In this document: in pieces, positions 19,495-27,678 of the stretch | Layout: every line of letters starts with the position of its first letter | Numbering within the stretch: position 1 is the stretch's first letter | NCBI GenBank assembly: GCA_937898885.1 | Contig: CALDKD010000013.1 | Coordinates: 72,009 to 136,008 of the forward strand | Direction of reading: 5' to 3' | DNA from: an uncultured Bacteroidales bacterium | Lineage (GTDB): Bacteria > Bacteroidota > Bacteroidia > Bacteroidales > Bacteroidaceae | DNA length: 64,000 nt | Position numbers and translations under genes: made by a program | Notes under the pieces: generated by a model | What the model was told of the DNA's origin: nothing | Database searches by the model: none | Seen by the model: the letters and a program-made list of their open reading frames with translations, nothing else

Positions 19495-22470
19495 TTAGAA
19501 CTTATAATAAGTGAATTCAATTCCATTGTTCAAAGGAGAGTCAATCAGGTGAACAACTGCGAATGAGGATGTCTCAATGTACTTGGCACTCTGACGATTG
19601 GCATCGTACTCAATCTCACGGCACATATTGTTGTAATACTTGGCGTCATCGGTCAATACCTTATGGGTGATACCGGCGTAGTCAACAACTGTAATACCAG
19701 AGTCATCGGACTTGACAGCGAGTTTCTCAAACTGAGATCTGCTGTTCATATAAGCGGTCTCGAAGTGAGCGTAAGGATCTGAGCTGTGTGAATCCATCTT
19801 CAACTCACCGCCATAGTATACGGAATTATCCTGGATATGATATTTGACGAAATTATTAAGCTGGCCATCCAGAACACCAGGGAGAACCTTTCCAGTTGTC
19901 TGATCCGTGAAGGCGCCACCTGCATTCACATAATATCCATACTCATAGGCCAGGTCATCGTCTGTAGTAGCCTCAGCATCGAGCAGGGCGACAGCCTCTT
20001 TCCAGAACGCGCTGTAGTTATTGTCAGACTCATTCCAAATCTGGCAGGAAGGATACTTATCCTGCTTGAGTTTCTTTACGATGTCTGTTCTCAGAGCCTT
20101 CGAAAGACGAATCATTGCAGTTCTGTAAGCAGCTGAATCCTCAGCCAGAGTCTGGTAATACTCCTCCAACTCATCAATCATAGTCCAGTTAAGTATCTCC
20201 TTTGTCTGATAAGCCTTGTTGAGTGACTCAGATGAGGGAACATATACTGTATAGTGATATGTGTTGAATGTCGATACACAGTCGCCGCCCATAGCGTGAC
20301 CGTTTCTCTCATTCTGGAAGAATCCGGACATCAGATTGTAGAACTCGTTGAACTTAGGTCTCTCCGGATCAGTAATGACGTCATAGACTGTATTGTATGA
20401 GGTAAGAAGCGGCTCATCTATCATATAGGTGACACCGTTACCCTGCCAGAGTGTAGTCATATCATATATTGTGGAGATGGTGGCTGGCTCACTAGTCTCA
20501 GACTGGAAACCACCCCATACGTGATTGCTGGCAACGTCAACCTTGACCGTACCACGACCCTTGGTCTGATAGTATGTATATTTGTTGCGGACATCACCAA
20601 TTACGATATGGTAGTCAAGGATATCCTCAAGGCGGTCAATGACCTCACCGGCCTCGCCCTTATCCTTGTTTCCGATGGATGCGGTACGAATCCAGTTGCC
20701 AACTGACTGCTCTTCCAGATTATATTCAAATATCTCGGCTTTTACTCTCTCGCTCAGAGGAGCCTTCTCATCATAGTAGAAAGCAAACAGCTGAGTATAT
20801 TTATTAGCGGCAGATACCGGATCAAGATAAAGAAGAACCGGACGTCCTGCTATTGAAGGATAGTCACTCACACCAGGAACAATCTGACTCTTCGGTACAA
20901 AGAAGCTGTACTCTGCGACCATTGAGTTCAGATAAGCGTCGAATCCCAGGTTGTCAATTGCCCAGTTGATGATTTTCAGGGTGTCATTGACAAGAGTCGG
21001 GAATGATACTGAACGATAGGCAGTCGGGCTGAATACCACATTTGTGAAATAAACGGCACCGTTGCAGCACATCTTTACACTATCAATATTCTCAGGCTTA
21101 ATGCCCATAGGATCGTTTGCATCGTCAAGTACCGTAGCGAACTTACTAGGTACAGAGCTGACAAACGAGTTAAGCATATTGTTGTTGAGAAGCTTTACGA
21201 TAACGTCGTCTGGAATGCTGTCCATTACCTGATAACGCTCCTTCAACGGGTTGACCTTGCCGGTCTCGGATGAGTTCCACCATGCGTCCATTGCGGCATC
21301 ACTTGGAACAAGCATAACGCCCATATTCTGCTGCATGGCCACATTTGAGGTAGTTGTGGATGAGGTAGCTGAATAGTATGTATTCCAAGCCGGGTCAAAC
21401 TTAAGCACTCCATTGGCAGACTTTCCGTAAGCATCTGTCTCCAGAGGTCCGGCTGAGGCGCCATCGTGGGAACGCTTTGAGAAGAATCGCATCTGATAAA
21501 GAGTATCAATGTATGTACCCTTCAAGGAATCGCCATACAGACGGTTGAACTCGTCTCTCATTGTCTTACCGTCATCGCTGAGTGAGCCAAACTGATAATA
21601 AGGCGCGCTGAAACGCTCAAGCAATGAGCTGTACTTGCTTGTATTAGGATTGGTCCTCAGGTATTCAGCCATGTTCGGCAGAGGATAGATTACATCCTCC
21701 ATAACATGAACGAATCCGTTGAAGCACTTGATATTCTGCTCCTTGATTCTGGAACCGTTTACGCTGGCGTCACCTGGCTGATATGCAGGAATAGCCTTAC
21801 CTCTGCTATACTCGCCCTGATTAAAGAGGAAGTCATAGTCAGAGTTCTGGATTTTCTTCATCTGCAAGAACTTGTAGGTAAAGAATACCATAGGCTTGTT
21901 AGTCTCATCAGTCATAATGTACACACCATCACCTGATTTCAGATGATTCCAGTATTTATTGGATGGCATCGACTGCGGTTTCATAAATGGAACAGAGTCC
22001 CATATTGATGATGATACAATTCTTCTCATACAGTCGCCCTGAAGTGGAGGCGTGCCCTCAGTACTTGAAAGCATCGCTACCTGATAGACGTTGTTCAGCA
22101 TTGAGCCATAGAGCAACATCTTCTTCTGAGCCAATGAGAGATCCTCATAGCCTCTTACCGGTGTACCATCAGCTTTCTTGAAAACTCCAGACTGATAGAA
22201 GCGACTGAAAGCATCCTCATCGGCTACAAACAATGTCTTACTACCGGTCCTCATCAGAATATCCTTGTAGTTCAAATCATTAATGAGCTTCACATAAGTG
22301 TCATAATGATTGTCTTGCAGATACTCATAGATACTCGCGCCAAGCCATTCAGGCGTGCGCTCTTCCAGATCATACCTTTCACAGGAAGCTGTTCCAAACA
22401 GTGTAGCGGCCAGCACAAGCAAAGCCGTCAACAAATTCGGGCAGTTCCCTCGAGAATTGATTTTTTTCAT
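19495..22470 (-). CDS. Large multi-fasciclin lipoprotein
   Basis: A 991-residue lipoprotein (lipobox TASC, Cys30). I see about four fasciclin-like units, judged from recurring pairs of boxes. Examples are SKTLFVADEDAFSRFYQ near 75-95, MQQNMGVMLVPSDAAMDAWW near 380-400, a unit with YSFFVPKSQIVPGV near 530, and YTVYVPSSESLNKAYQ near 750. Each is followed by hydrophobic boxes such as CFNGFVHVMEDVI. The protein ends with FAVVHLIDSPLNNGIEF, the usual closing strand. It is the second gene of the locus, between the GH43 gene (75 bp upstream) and susC (18 bp downstream). The likely location is the outer-membrane surface; the role is inferred as adhesion or glycan capture. Confidence 0.8.
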   Translation of the reverse strand: MKKINSRGNCPNLLTALLVLAATLFGTASCERYDLEERTPEWLGASIYEYLQDNHYDTYVKLINDLNYKDILMRTGSKTLFVADEDAFSRFYQSGVFKKADGTPVRGYEDLSLAQKKMLLYGSMLNNVYQVAMLSSTEGTPPLQGDCMRRIVSSSIWDSVPFMKPQSMPSNKYWNHLKSGDGVYIMTDETNKPMVFFTYKFLQMKKIQNSDYDFLFNQGEYSRGKAIPAYQPGDASVNGSRIKEQNIKCFNGFVHVMEDVIYPLPNMAEYLRTNPNTSKYSSLLERFSAPYYQFGSLSDDGKTMRDEFNRLYGDSLKGTYIDTLYQMRFFSKRSHDGASAGPLETDAYGKSANGVLKFDPAWNTYYSATSSTTTSNVAMQQNMGVMLVPSDAAMDAWWNSSETGKVNPLKERYQVMDSIPDDVIVKLLNNNMLNSFVSSVPSKFATVLDDANDPMGIKPENIDSVKMCCNGAVYFTNVVFSPTAYRSVSFPTLVNDTLKIINWAIDNLGFDAYLNSMVAEYSFFVPKSQIVPGVSDYPSIAGRPVLLYLDPVSAANKYTQLFAFYYDEKAPLSERVKAEIFEYNLEEQSVGNWIRTASIGNKDKGEAGEVIDRLEDILDYHIVIGDVRNKYTYYQTKGRGTVKVDVASNHVWGGFQSETSEPATISTIYDMTTLWQGNGVTYMIDEPLLTSYNTVYDVITDPERPKFNEFYNLMSGFFQNERNGHAMGGDCVSTFNTYHYTVYVPSSESLNKAYQTKEILNWTMIDELEEYYQTLAEDSAAYRTAMIRLSKALRTDIVKKLKQDKYPSCQIWNESDNNYSAFWKEAVALLDAEATTDDDLAYEYGYYVNAGGAFTDQTTGKVLPGVLDGQLNNFVKYHIQDNSVYYGGELKMDSHSSDPYAHFETAYMNSRSQFEKLAVKSDDSGITVVDYAGITHKVLTDDAKYYNNMCREIEYDANRQSAKYIETSSFAVVHLIDSPLNNGIEFTYYKF

Positions 22471-22545
22471 CTACTTAATATTTATTATTATTGTTTGTTT
22501 CCTTTTCAATGCCACCTTATATAATATAACGCGGCTGCCTCAACA

Positions 22546-23538
22546 TCAATCCATTCCCTCAATTGTCTTGATATGGCCTTCGGCATCGTATTCCAGCTCG
22601 CAGACCTTAAGGCTACGCAACCAGGACTTGCCACCTGACGGAACACTGTCGTGGTGGAACAAATACCATTTGCCCTTGTATTCGACAATTGAATGATGAG
22701 TAGTCCAGCCCACCACAGGAGTCAGGATAACGCCCTGATATGTGAAGGGACCGTAAGGATTGTCACCGATTGCATAACACAGTAAGTGAGAATCACCGGT
22801 TGAGTATGAGAAGTAGTATTTCCCTTTATACTTATGAACCCAGCTGGCCTCGAAGAAACGGTGTGGGTCATCGGCTGTGAGCGGCTTTCCCTGTGCGTCA
22901 ACAACAAGCACGGGCTTGGGCTCCTCAGCATACTGCAGCATATCACCTGAGAGGCGGACCACACGGCTGGGCAGGGCAGGCTGTTTTCCACTGGGAAGAA
23001 GCGCGCTGTCAGGAGTATTGTTGACAGCAGGATCCTCAATGCCGATATTGTCACGATAGCACTGAAGCTGACCGCCCCAAAGACCGCCGAAATACATATA
23101 ATAGTTGCCGTCATCATCCTTGAGTACGGCCATGTCGATGCTGTAACTTCCGTGTATAGGCTCCTGTTCAGGAATAAAAGGACCGGCAGGATTGTCGGCA
23201 ATGGCAACGCCCTGACGGAACACGTCGTTCTTGTCTTTCATCGGAAAATACATGTAATACTTTCCGTCCTTCTCTGCCACGTCGCAGTCCCAAAGCTGAC
23301 GGCCGGCCCAAGGTATATCCTGCAAGTCAAGGACTTTACCGTGATCTACGACCTCGCCATTCATAACATCATCTGTTGACAGCACGTGATAGTCTTTCAT
23401 CACATACTGATCGCCATTGTCGTTCTCAACATTCTCACACTCCCAGTCGTGAGAGGGATAAATATAGAGTCTGCCATTGAACACGTGGACTGACGGATCT
23501 GCCATATAATCGGCTGGAAACAGATAACGCTTTTTCAT
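22546..23538 (-). CDS. Glycoside hydrolase family 43 (beta-xylosidase/alpha-L-arabinofuranosidase type), no signal peptide
   Basis: A 330-residue single-domain five-bladed propeller enzyme. The start MKKRYLFPADY is chosen because the reading frame upstream of it overlaps the promoter. GH43 landmarks are visible: ADPSVHVF with the general-base Asp near residue 12, SIDMAVLKDDDGNYYMYFGG with the pKa-modulating Asp, and RFFEASWVHKYKGKYYF with the acid Glu. The family cleaves xylosides and arabinosides by inversion. No signal peptide or lipobox is seen, so it probably acts in the cytoplasm on imported oligosaccharides, or is exported by an unrecognised route. It is the first gene of the long operon and its only recognisable glycosidase. 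Confidence 0.85.
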   Translation of the reverse strand: MKKRYLFPADYMADPSVHVFNGRLYIYPSHDWECENVENDNGDQYVMKDYHVLSTDDVMNGEVVDHGKVLDLQDIPWAGRQLWDCDVAEKDGKYYMYFPMKDKNDVFRQGVAIADNPAGPFIPEQEPIHGSYSIDMAVLKDDDGNYYMYFGGLWGGQLQCYRDNIGIEDPAVNNTPDSALLPSGKQPALPSRVVRLSGDMLQYAEEPKPVLVVDAQGKPLTADDPHRFFEASWVHKYKGKYYFSYSTGDSHLLCYAIGDNPYGPFTYQGVILTPVVGWTTHHSIVEYKGKWYLFHHDSVPSGGKSWLRSLKVCELEYDAEGHIKTIEGMD

Positions 23539-23579
23539 ATCTTCTCTAATTTTTATTTTATTATATTCTTTAAAGCGGT

Positions 23580-23587
23580 CAAAGATA
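23580..23587 (-). promoter_or_regulatory. Promoter -7 element of the polysaccharide locus
   Basis: The minus strand reads TATCTTTG (TAnnTTTG consensus), 41 bases upstream of the GH43 start codon, in an A-rich region. No clear -33 TTTG at 19-21 bases, which would fit a promoter needing an activator or an alternative sigma factor. Confidence 0.45.
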
Positions 23588-23728
23588 GCCATTTTTTCTT
23601 TTATAACATTTTTTTTGCATTTTTTTTTGCTTCCAGAGCATTCAAAGACGCATTTTTAACATTACGCGAGATGCGCCACTTCATTACAGGAACAATGCCG
23701 GACAGCGACGCCACATAGCCTGGCAAAC

Positions 23729-23758
23729 AAAAAAAAGGCGCCTGAACGACGCCTTTTT
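23729..23758 (-). terminator. Rho-independent terminator with no protein gene upstream
   Basis: AAAAAGGCG (23732-23740) pairs with CGCCTTTTT (23750-23758) around a 9-base loop. An eight-base T-run on the minus strand ends at 23729. The A-rich and T-rich flanks make it bidirectional in form. Confidence 0.85.
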
Positions 23759-23842
23759 CCTCATGCCTGCAAGGTTCTTCACAGAAGCTTCAGGCCATAC
23801 ACGAAAGTCAATTACTAACCAAATATGTGCATGAAAACTTAC
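23729..23842 (-). ncRNA. Candidate small structured RNA (about 110 nt)
   Basis: Between the tRNA-Gln terminator (23991-24021) and a second complete terminator (23729-23758) there is no credible protein gene, yet the second terminator implies a transcript. A TATCTTTG promoter-like -7 element lies at 23847-23854. The RNA would fold into a nested stem: 23791-23795 with 23765-23769 (GCCTG/CAGGC), then AAG/CTT, then CTTC/GAAG closing a 3-base loop at 23781-23783. The terminator hairpin follows directly. I do not recognise it as 6S, SRP or tmRNA. It ends about 140 bases upstream of the polysaccharide-locus promoter on the same strand. Confidence 0.4.
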
Positions 23843-23846
23843 GATG

Positions 23847-23854
23847 CAAAGATA
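23847..23854 (-). promoter_or_regulatory. Promoter -7 element of the candidate small RNA
   Basis: TATCTTTG followed by C on the minus strand, identical to the -7 box of the polysaccharide locus at 23580-23587. The -33 box is not evident. Confidence 0.35.
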
Positions 23855-23897
23855 GCGCGTATGTGTTTTCCGGCATTTGTCTTGTGTAACGAATGAT

Positions 23898-23975
23898 TTC
23901 GGATTTGTGCCAACTTGCATAATAACGCCGATGAAATGGCAATACTTGTGTCATTTTTGTTCGGATTTGTACCAA
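23898..23975. repeat. Pair of 16-bp direct repeats upstream of the candidate small RNA
   Basis: TTCGGATTTGTRCCAA occurs at 23898-23913 and 23960-23975 with one mismatch, 62 bases apart (about six helical turns). The stretch 23855-23990 holds no gene. The spacing suits a dimeric regulator or DNA looping, but no regulator is assigned. Confidence 0.5.
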
Positions 23976-23990
23976 ATCACAAGTTTGGTT

Positions 23991-24021
23991 AAAAAAAGCG
24001 GAGACGCATACGCATCTCCGC
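23991..24021 (-). terminator. Terminator after tRNA-Gln
   Basis: GCGGAGA (23998-24004) pairs with TCTCCGC (24015-24021), followed on the minus strand by seven T. It lies 7 bases past the tRNA 3' end. Confidence 0.85.
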
Positions 24022-24027
24022 CCTCTG

Positions 24028-24098
24028 CTGTCGTACGAGGATTCGAACCTCGACAAACAGAACCAAAACCTGTTGTGCTACCATTACACCATACGACA
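24028..24098 (-). tRNA. tRNA-Gln, anticodon TTG
   Basis: The minus strand folds into a standard cloverleaf of 71 nt without an encoded CCA. The 7-bp acceptor stem is TGTCGTA/TACGACA with discriminator G. The D arm contains AATGGTAG. The anticodon stem ACAGG/TCTGT encloses loop TTTTGGT with anticodon TTG, and the T arm has GGTTCGAATCC. It reads CAA codons, and CAG by wobble. It lies 52 bp downstream of tyrS and may be cotranscribed with it. Confidence 0.95.
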
Positions 24099-24150
24099 AT
24101 CCAGATAAAGGCTCCCCCTCGGGAGCGACTGCAAAATTAACGGATTTGTT

Positions 24151-25443
24151 TTATCCGGCAATCAGCAAATAGTAGTTTTTCTTGCCGCGTTGCAAAATAA
24201 TGTATCTGTCGTCAACCAAATCGGCTGAAGTGAAGATATGCGCGTGGTCATACAGTTTCTCTTTATTGACCTGAACACCTCCGCCCTGCATCATTTTCCT
24301 GGCCTCGCTCTTTGAGAAGAACACCGGACACACATCAGTCAGGAAGTCCGACGCCTTGATGCCCTCATCCAGCACACTACGCTTGAATGTGTACTGCGGC
24401 ACGCCTTCAAATACAGACAGGAGCATCTCCTCGCTTATCTGGCCAAGCTCTTCTTTTGAGCCACCGCCGAAAAGTATGTTTGACGCCTCCTCTGCAGCCT
24501 TGTACTCAGCCTCGCCATGTACCATAGTCGTGACATCCTTGGCAAGACGCTTCTGTATCAGACGTAGATGCGGAGCGGCATCGTGCTCTGCTATGAGAGC
24601 CTCGCACTCCTCCTTCTCAATATTGGTAAAAATCTTTACATACCTCTTAGCATCCTCATCACTGACGTTAAGCCAGAACTGATAGAACTTATACGGTGAT
24701 GTGTATGACGGATTCAGCCATATATTGCCACCCTCGGTCTTTCCGAACTTAGTGCCGTCAGACTTAGTTATCAACGGGCAGGTCAGCGCGAAGCATTCTG
24801 TGCCGTTTATCCTGCGTATCAGTTCGGCGCCTGTCGTGATATTACCCCACTGGTCAGCGCCGCCCATCTGAAGCTTGCATCCCTTGCGCTCATTGAGATA
24901 CAGGAAATCATACCCCTGAAGCAGCTGGTATGTAAACTCCGTGAAAGAGAGGCCGTCGCGTGCCTCGCCATTGAGGCGTCTGCGTACTGAGTCTTTCGCC
25001 ATCATATAGTTTACAGTAATATGCTTGCCTATGTCGCGCGAAAACTCCAGGAATGTCATATCCCTCATCCAGTCGTAGTTATTCACCAGCTCGGCCTTGT
25101 TAGGCGCATCGCTGTCAAAATCAAGGAATTTGGACAATTGCTCCTTAATACATTCCACATTGTGGCGCAGAGTATCCTCATTCAGCAGGTTACGCTCCTG
25201 AGACTTGCCACTCGGATCGCCAATCATACCTGTAGCACCGCCAATCAGCGCGATAGGCTTGTGACCGCAACGCTGAAAATGACGAAGGATCATAATACTG
25301 CACAGATGGCCGATGTGAAGTGAGTCCGCCGTCGGATCAAAACCAACATAAGCGGTTACCCTCTCCTTAGCGAGCAGCTCATCAGTTCCAGGCATAGTCT
25401 GATGAACCATACCTCTCCAAGTTAATTCTTCCAGAAAATTCAT
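24151..25443 (-). CDS. tyrS: Tyrosyl-tRNA synthetase
   Basis: A 430-residue class I synthetase that charges tRNA-Tyr in the cytoplasm. The HIGH motif is at residues 43-46 (DSLHIGHLCS). The KMSKS-equivalent loop is KFGKT in TKSDGTKFGKTEGG. Tyrosine-binding elements such as GGADQWGNI are present. The C-terminal ~70 residues are an S4 RNA-binding domain (ARKMMQGGGVQVNKEKL). Length is normal for the bacterial TyrS family. It is the last protein gene of the hemD-rnpA-yidD-tatD-tyrS run and is followed by tRNA-Gln. A TAACTTTG promoter element lies in the 53-bp gap upstream. Confidence 0.97.
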   Translation of the reverse strand: MNFLEELTWRGMVHQTMPGTDELLAKERVTAYVGFDPTADSLHIGHLCSIMILRHFQRCGHKPIALIGGATGMIGDPSGKSQERNLLNEDTLRHNVECIKEQLSKFLDFDSDAPNKAELVNNYDWMRDMTFLEFSRDIGKHITVNYMMAKDSVRRRLNGEARDGLSFTEFTYQLLQGYDFLYLNERKGCKLQMGGADQWGNITTGAELIRRINGTECFALTCPLITKSDGTKFGKTEGGNIWLNPSYTSPYKFYQFWLNVSDEDAKRYVKIFTNIEKEECEALIAEHDAAPHLRLIQKRLAKDVTTMVHGEAEYKAAEEASNILFGGGSKEELGQISEEMLLSVFEGVPQYTFKRSVLDEGIKASDFLTDVCPVFFSKSEARKMMQGGGVQVNKEKLYDHAHIFTSADLVDDRYIILQRGKKNYYLLIAG

Positions 25444-25476
25444 ATCCTATATTATTGTTTGTATTTCTATTTCCTG

Positions 25477-25484
25477 CAAAGTTA
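25477..25484 (-). promoter_or_regulatory. Promoter -7 element of tyrS
   Basis: The minus strand reads TAACTTTG, then C, 33 bases upstream of the tyrS ATG. It matches TAnnTTTG; the -33 box would fall in the end of the tatD gene and is not clear. Confidence 0.45.
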
Positions 25485-25496
25485 CAATTCTTTTTC

Positions 25497-26132
25497 TTAC
25501 CGAGCCACCGGGATGCCTAAAAAGCGGGACACATTATGGGTGGCAGCCTCTCTCACATCATCAGCACTCACTTCCAGCGACTGCGCGACAACGGAAATCA
25601 CGTCATCAATATCGCATTGACCGTCAGTCTCAACGAGCAGATTCGCCATTCCCGCATATCTCAGAGCCTCAGCATTGAAACGCCTGCCGAACGAGAGCGC
25701 CATACCCGAGTCCATCAGCTGAGAGGCCAACGCGGCTCCACCACGGAACCCGTGTACAAGCCAGGGCATATCAGGCGACAGATTCTTTCTTATGCGCAAA
25801 AGACGGTCCGCGCCCCTTACCATGTGGACAATCAATGGTTTGCGAAGCCGCTCAGCCAATTCCGCCTGAGCGGTGAAGACGCGCTCCTGTATCTCTGCCG
25901 AAGGCCCACGAAGCAAATCAATTCCCGCCTCACCGATTGCCAGAACGGACGGATTCAACGCGACACTCTCAAGCCAGCCAAAGCCTGTAGTGGCATTCTC
26001 CTCAAGAAACCAGGGATGAAGTCCTGCCGAGCAAAAACAGCCCGAGGGAGGTTCCTGCCCGTACTGAAGAGAGTAAAGAGCACTTTCCGGCACGGCAGGA
26101 AAGATATGTGTATGTATATCCAGGATTTGCAT
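25497..26132 (-). CDS. TatD-family metal-dependent hydrolase
   Basis: A 211-residue TIM-barrel amidohydrolase-type protein, somewhat shorter than canonical TatD (about 260). Metal-binding motifs of TatD are visible: DIHTH at residues 5-9, HPW after AGLHP, GEAGID, HMVRG (for IVHxR), LVHGFRGG and LVETDG. Family members are Mg-dependent 3'-5' DNases or putative deoxyribonucleases. The start codon lies directly next to the yidD stop codon with no gap, so the genes are cotranscribed. The shortened barrel and the GFRGG variant of the usual H-F-SG motif suggest a Bacteroidales subgroup whose substrate is not known. Confidence 0.85.
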   Translation of the reverse strand: MQILDIHTHIFPAVPESALYSLQYGQEPPSGCFCSAGLHPWFLEENATTGFGWLESVALNPSVLAIGEAGIDLLRGPSAEIQERVFTAQAELAERLRKPLIVHMVRGADRLLRIRKNLSPDMPWLVHGFRGGAALASQLMDSGMALSFGRRFNAEALRYAGMANLLVETDGQCDIDDVISVVAQSLEVSADDVREAATHNVSRFLGIPVAR

Positions 26133-26399
26133 TTAATCAGGAACAGGATCATAGCCAGAGCCGCCCCCTGGACGACAGCGCAGAATCCTTTTCATAGCAA
26201 GCCACAACCCTTTGAAAGGGCCGTGCTTGCGTATAGCCTGAACGGCATACTCCGAGCAGGTAGGCGTAAAACGACAGGATGGAGGTGTGAGCGGGGATAT
26301 GCAGAATCGGTAAAAATAAATGGGGAGCAACAGCAACCAGCCCAGCAGTTTTAAGAAAATTCTATACACACGCACAAAAAAACCGCTCATATTGCTCAT
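26133..26399 (-). CDS. yidD: YidD, membrane protein insertion efficiency factor
   Basis: An 88-residue protein with an amphipathic or hydrophobic N-terminus and the conserved core SCRFTPTCSEYA followed by HGPFKGLWLA and RCRPGGGSGYDPVP. YidD assists YidC-dependent insertion of inner-membrane proteins. The start at 26399 (MSNMSGF) is chosen because its ATG overlaps the rnpA TGA in an ATGA junction; an upstream in-frame Met at 26417 lies inside rnpA and is less likely. It directly abuts tatD. Confidence 0.95.
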   Translation of the reverse strand: MSNMSGFFVRVYRIFLKLLGWLLLLPIYFYRFCISPLTPPSCRFTPTCSEYAVQAIRKHGPFKGLWLAMKRILRCRPGGGSGYDPVPD

Positions 26400-26797
26400 G
26401 CTTTGGACTCCTGGCAAAGCCTTTCGTTCAGTTTCTCCACAATTCTGTCAAACCGTTGGGAGAGCGGCTGCCCCGGCCATAAGCTGACGTCACAAAAGAC
26501 AAAAGCGAGATGCAGTTCCACTCCTGAGTCGGGAAGAGACAAGCGAAGCGATTCCCTGGAGTGTCTGTACATATCGCGCAGCTGACGTTTCACGCGATTC
26601 CTGCAGACAGCTTTTCTAAGCCGTCTCTTTGGGACACTGAAAAGCACGACGATATCCGATTCCTCTTCAGAAGGACATAAGCGATAGACAGCCCGCAAGG
26701 GGAAACAGGAGACGGATTTGCCTTCCGTGAACAGCCTGTCTATTTGTGTCTTGCCACAAAGACGCTCACTTTTATTAAATGTCAGCCTTTCAGACAT
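26396..26797 (-). CDS. rnpA: Ribonuclease P protein component
   Basis: A 133-residue basic protein. The family signature RNRVKRQLRDMYR is present (consensus RNR-KR-IRE), preceded by FSVPKRRLRKAVCRN. RnpA is the protein subunit of RNase P, which matures tRNA 5' ends. The start MSERLTF at 26797 is chosen over an upstream Met in a T-rich leader, because the family begins near here. It overlaps yidD by 4 bases. rpmH, its neighbour in many bacteria, is absent here; the rnpA-yidD-tatD-tyrS order is usual in Bacteroidales. Confidence 0.95.
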   Translation of the reverse strand: MSERLTFNKSERLCGKTQIDRLFTEGKSVSCFPLRAVYRLCPSEEESDIVVLFSVPKRRLRKAVCRNRVKRQLRDMYRHSRESLRLSLPDSGVELHLAFVFCDVSLWPGQPLSQRFDRIVEKLNERLCQESKA

Positions 26798-26803
26798 AGA
26801 TAT

Positions 26804-26851
26804 AAAAAAAATGGGCTGGAGGAACAGAACTGACATCCGCCTTACCAGCCC
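26804..26851 (-). terminator. Terminator or attenuator between hemD and rnpA
   Basis: GGGCTGG (26813-26819) pairs with CCAGCCC (26845-26851). On the minus strand the stem is followed by A and a run of T ending at 26804. The T-run lies only 7 bases before the rnpA start codon, so the hairpin may end hemD transcripts or act as a leader attenuator for rnpA. The loop is long (25 bases). Confidence 0.65.
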
Positions 26852-26868
26852 ATATGGAAAATTCAGGT

Positions 26869-27603
26869 TTACTTCAGTTTGCTCAGGTACTGGTCAATGG
26901 CGGCAGCCATAGATGTAATGCCTGGAGCCGGAGCCTTTATATCCAGACGTAGTCCGGCATCCTCGACAGCCTTTGCCGTGACATCGCCGAAGCATCCAAT
27001 CAAAATATTGCCCTGTACGAAATCCGGGGCGTTTTTCATCAATGAGTCAACACCGGCAGGGCTGAAAAAGACCATCATATCAAAGCCGTCAAGCTCTCCC
27101 TTCTCAAAATCGTTGCTGACGGTACGATACATCATAGCCTCTGAGTGGGATATTCCGTTGTTGTCAAGAAGGCTCTTCAAATCGCCGGTATGGACATTTG
27201 ACACAGGAATGAAATATTTCTCTGTCTTATGGCGCAGAATAGCCGGCATCATTCCGTCAACCTTGCCGGTCTCACCAAAGAACACCTTGCGCTTTCTGTA
27301 CTGAACATATTTCTGTATGTAGTTCGCCACCTGATCTGAGATGCAGAAATACTTCATATCGTCAGGTATGGATATTCGCAGTTCTTTACTCAACTCAAAG
27401 AAATGATCCACAGCATGGCGGGATGTGAACACAATGGCTGTATGGTCAAGTATGTTAACCTTCTGCTGGCGGAACTCTTTCGCTGTAAGACTCTCCACCT
27501 TGATGAAAGGACGGAAAACCACCTCCACACCATATTTATCACGCAGGTCAAAATAAGGAGACTTGGTTGAGGCAGGCTGAGGTTGCGAGATGAGAATCTT
27601 CAT
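26869..27603 (-). CDS. hemD: Uroporphyrinogen-III synthase
   Basis: A 244-residue two-domain alpha/beta protein that closes hydroxymethylbilane to uroporphyrinogen III in tetrapyrrole synthesis. Recognisable elements are ILISQPQP at the start, TAIVFTSRHAVDHFF (the usual FTS-N-V box), MMYRTV before the second half, and MMVFFSPAGVDSLMKN followed by LIGCFGDVTAKAVEDAG. This pattern matches HemD, a poorly conserved family, in the form usually seen in Bacteroidales. It has a good upstream promoter (27679-27709) and a hairpin terminator after it. Confidence 0.9.
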   Translation of the reverse strand: MKILISQPQPASTKSPYFDLRDKYGVEVVFRPFIKVESLTAKEFRQQKVNILDHTAIVFTSRHAVDHFFELSKELRISIPDDMKYFCISDQVANYIQKYVQYRKRKVFFGETGKVDGMMPAILRHKTEKYFIPVSNVHTGDLKSLLDNNGISHSEAMMYRTVSNDFEKGELDGFDMMVFFSPAGVDSLMKNAPDFVQGNILIGCFGDVTAKAVEDAGLRLDIKAPAPGITSMAAAIDQYLSKLK

Positions 27604-27678
27604 ATTGATATTACTTATTCCTTATACTAAAAAAGCTGCTCTGAAAGGTCCTTGAAAAGAGCCGTATATTTGAGCGCA

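Noticed and set aside
23539..23592. An N-terminal extension of the GH43 protein (MAIFDRFKEYNK...)
   Set aside because: It overlaps the promoter -7 box at 23580-23587, so transcription would start within it; the Met at 23538 fits the family.
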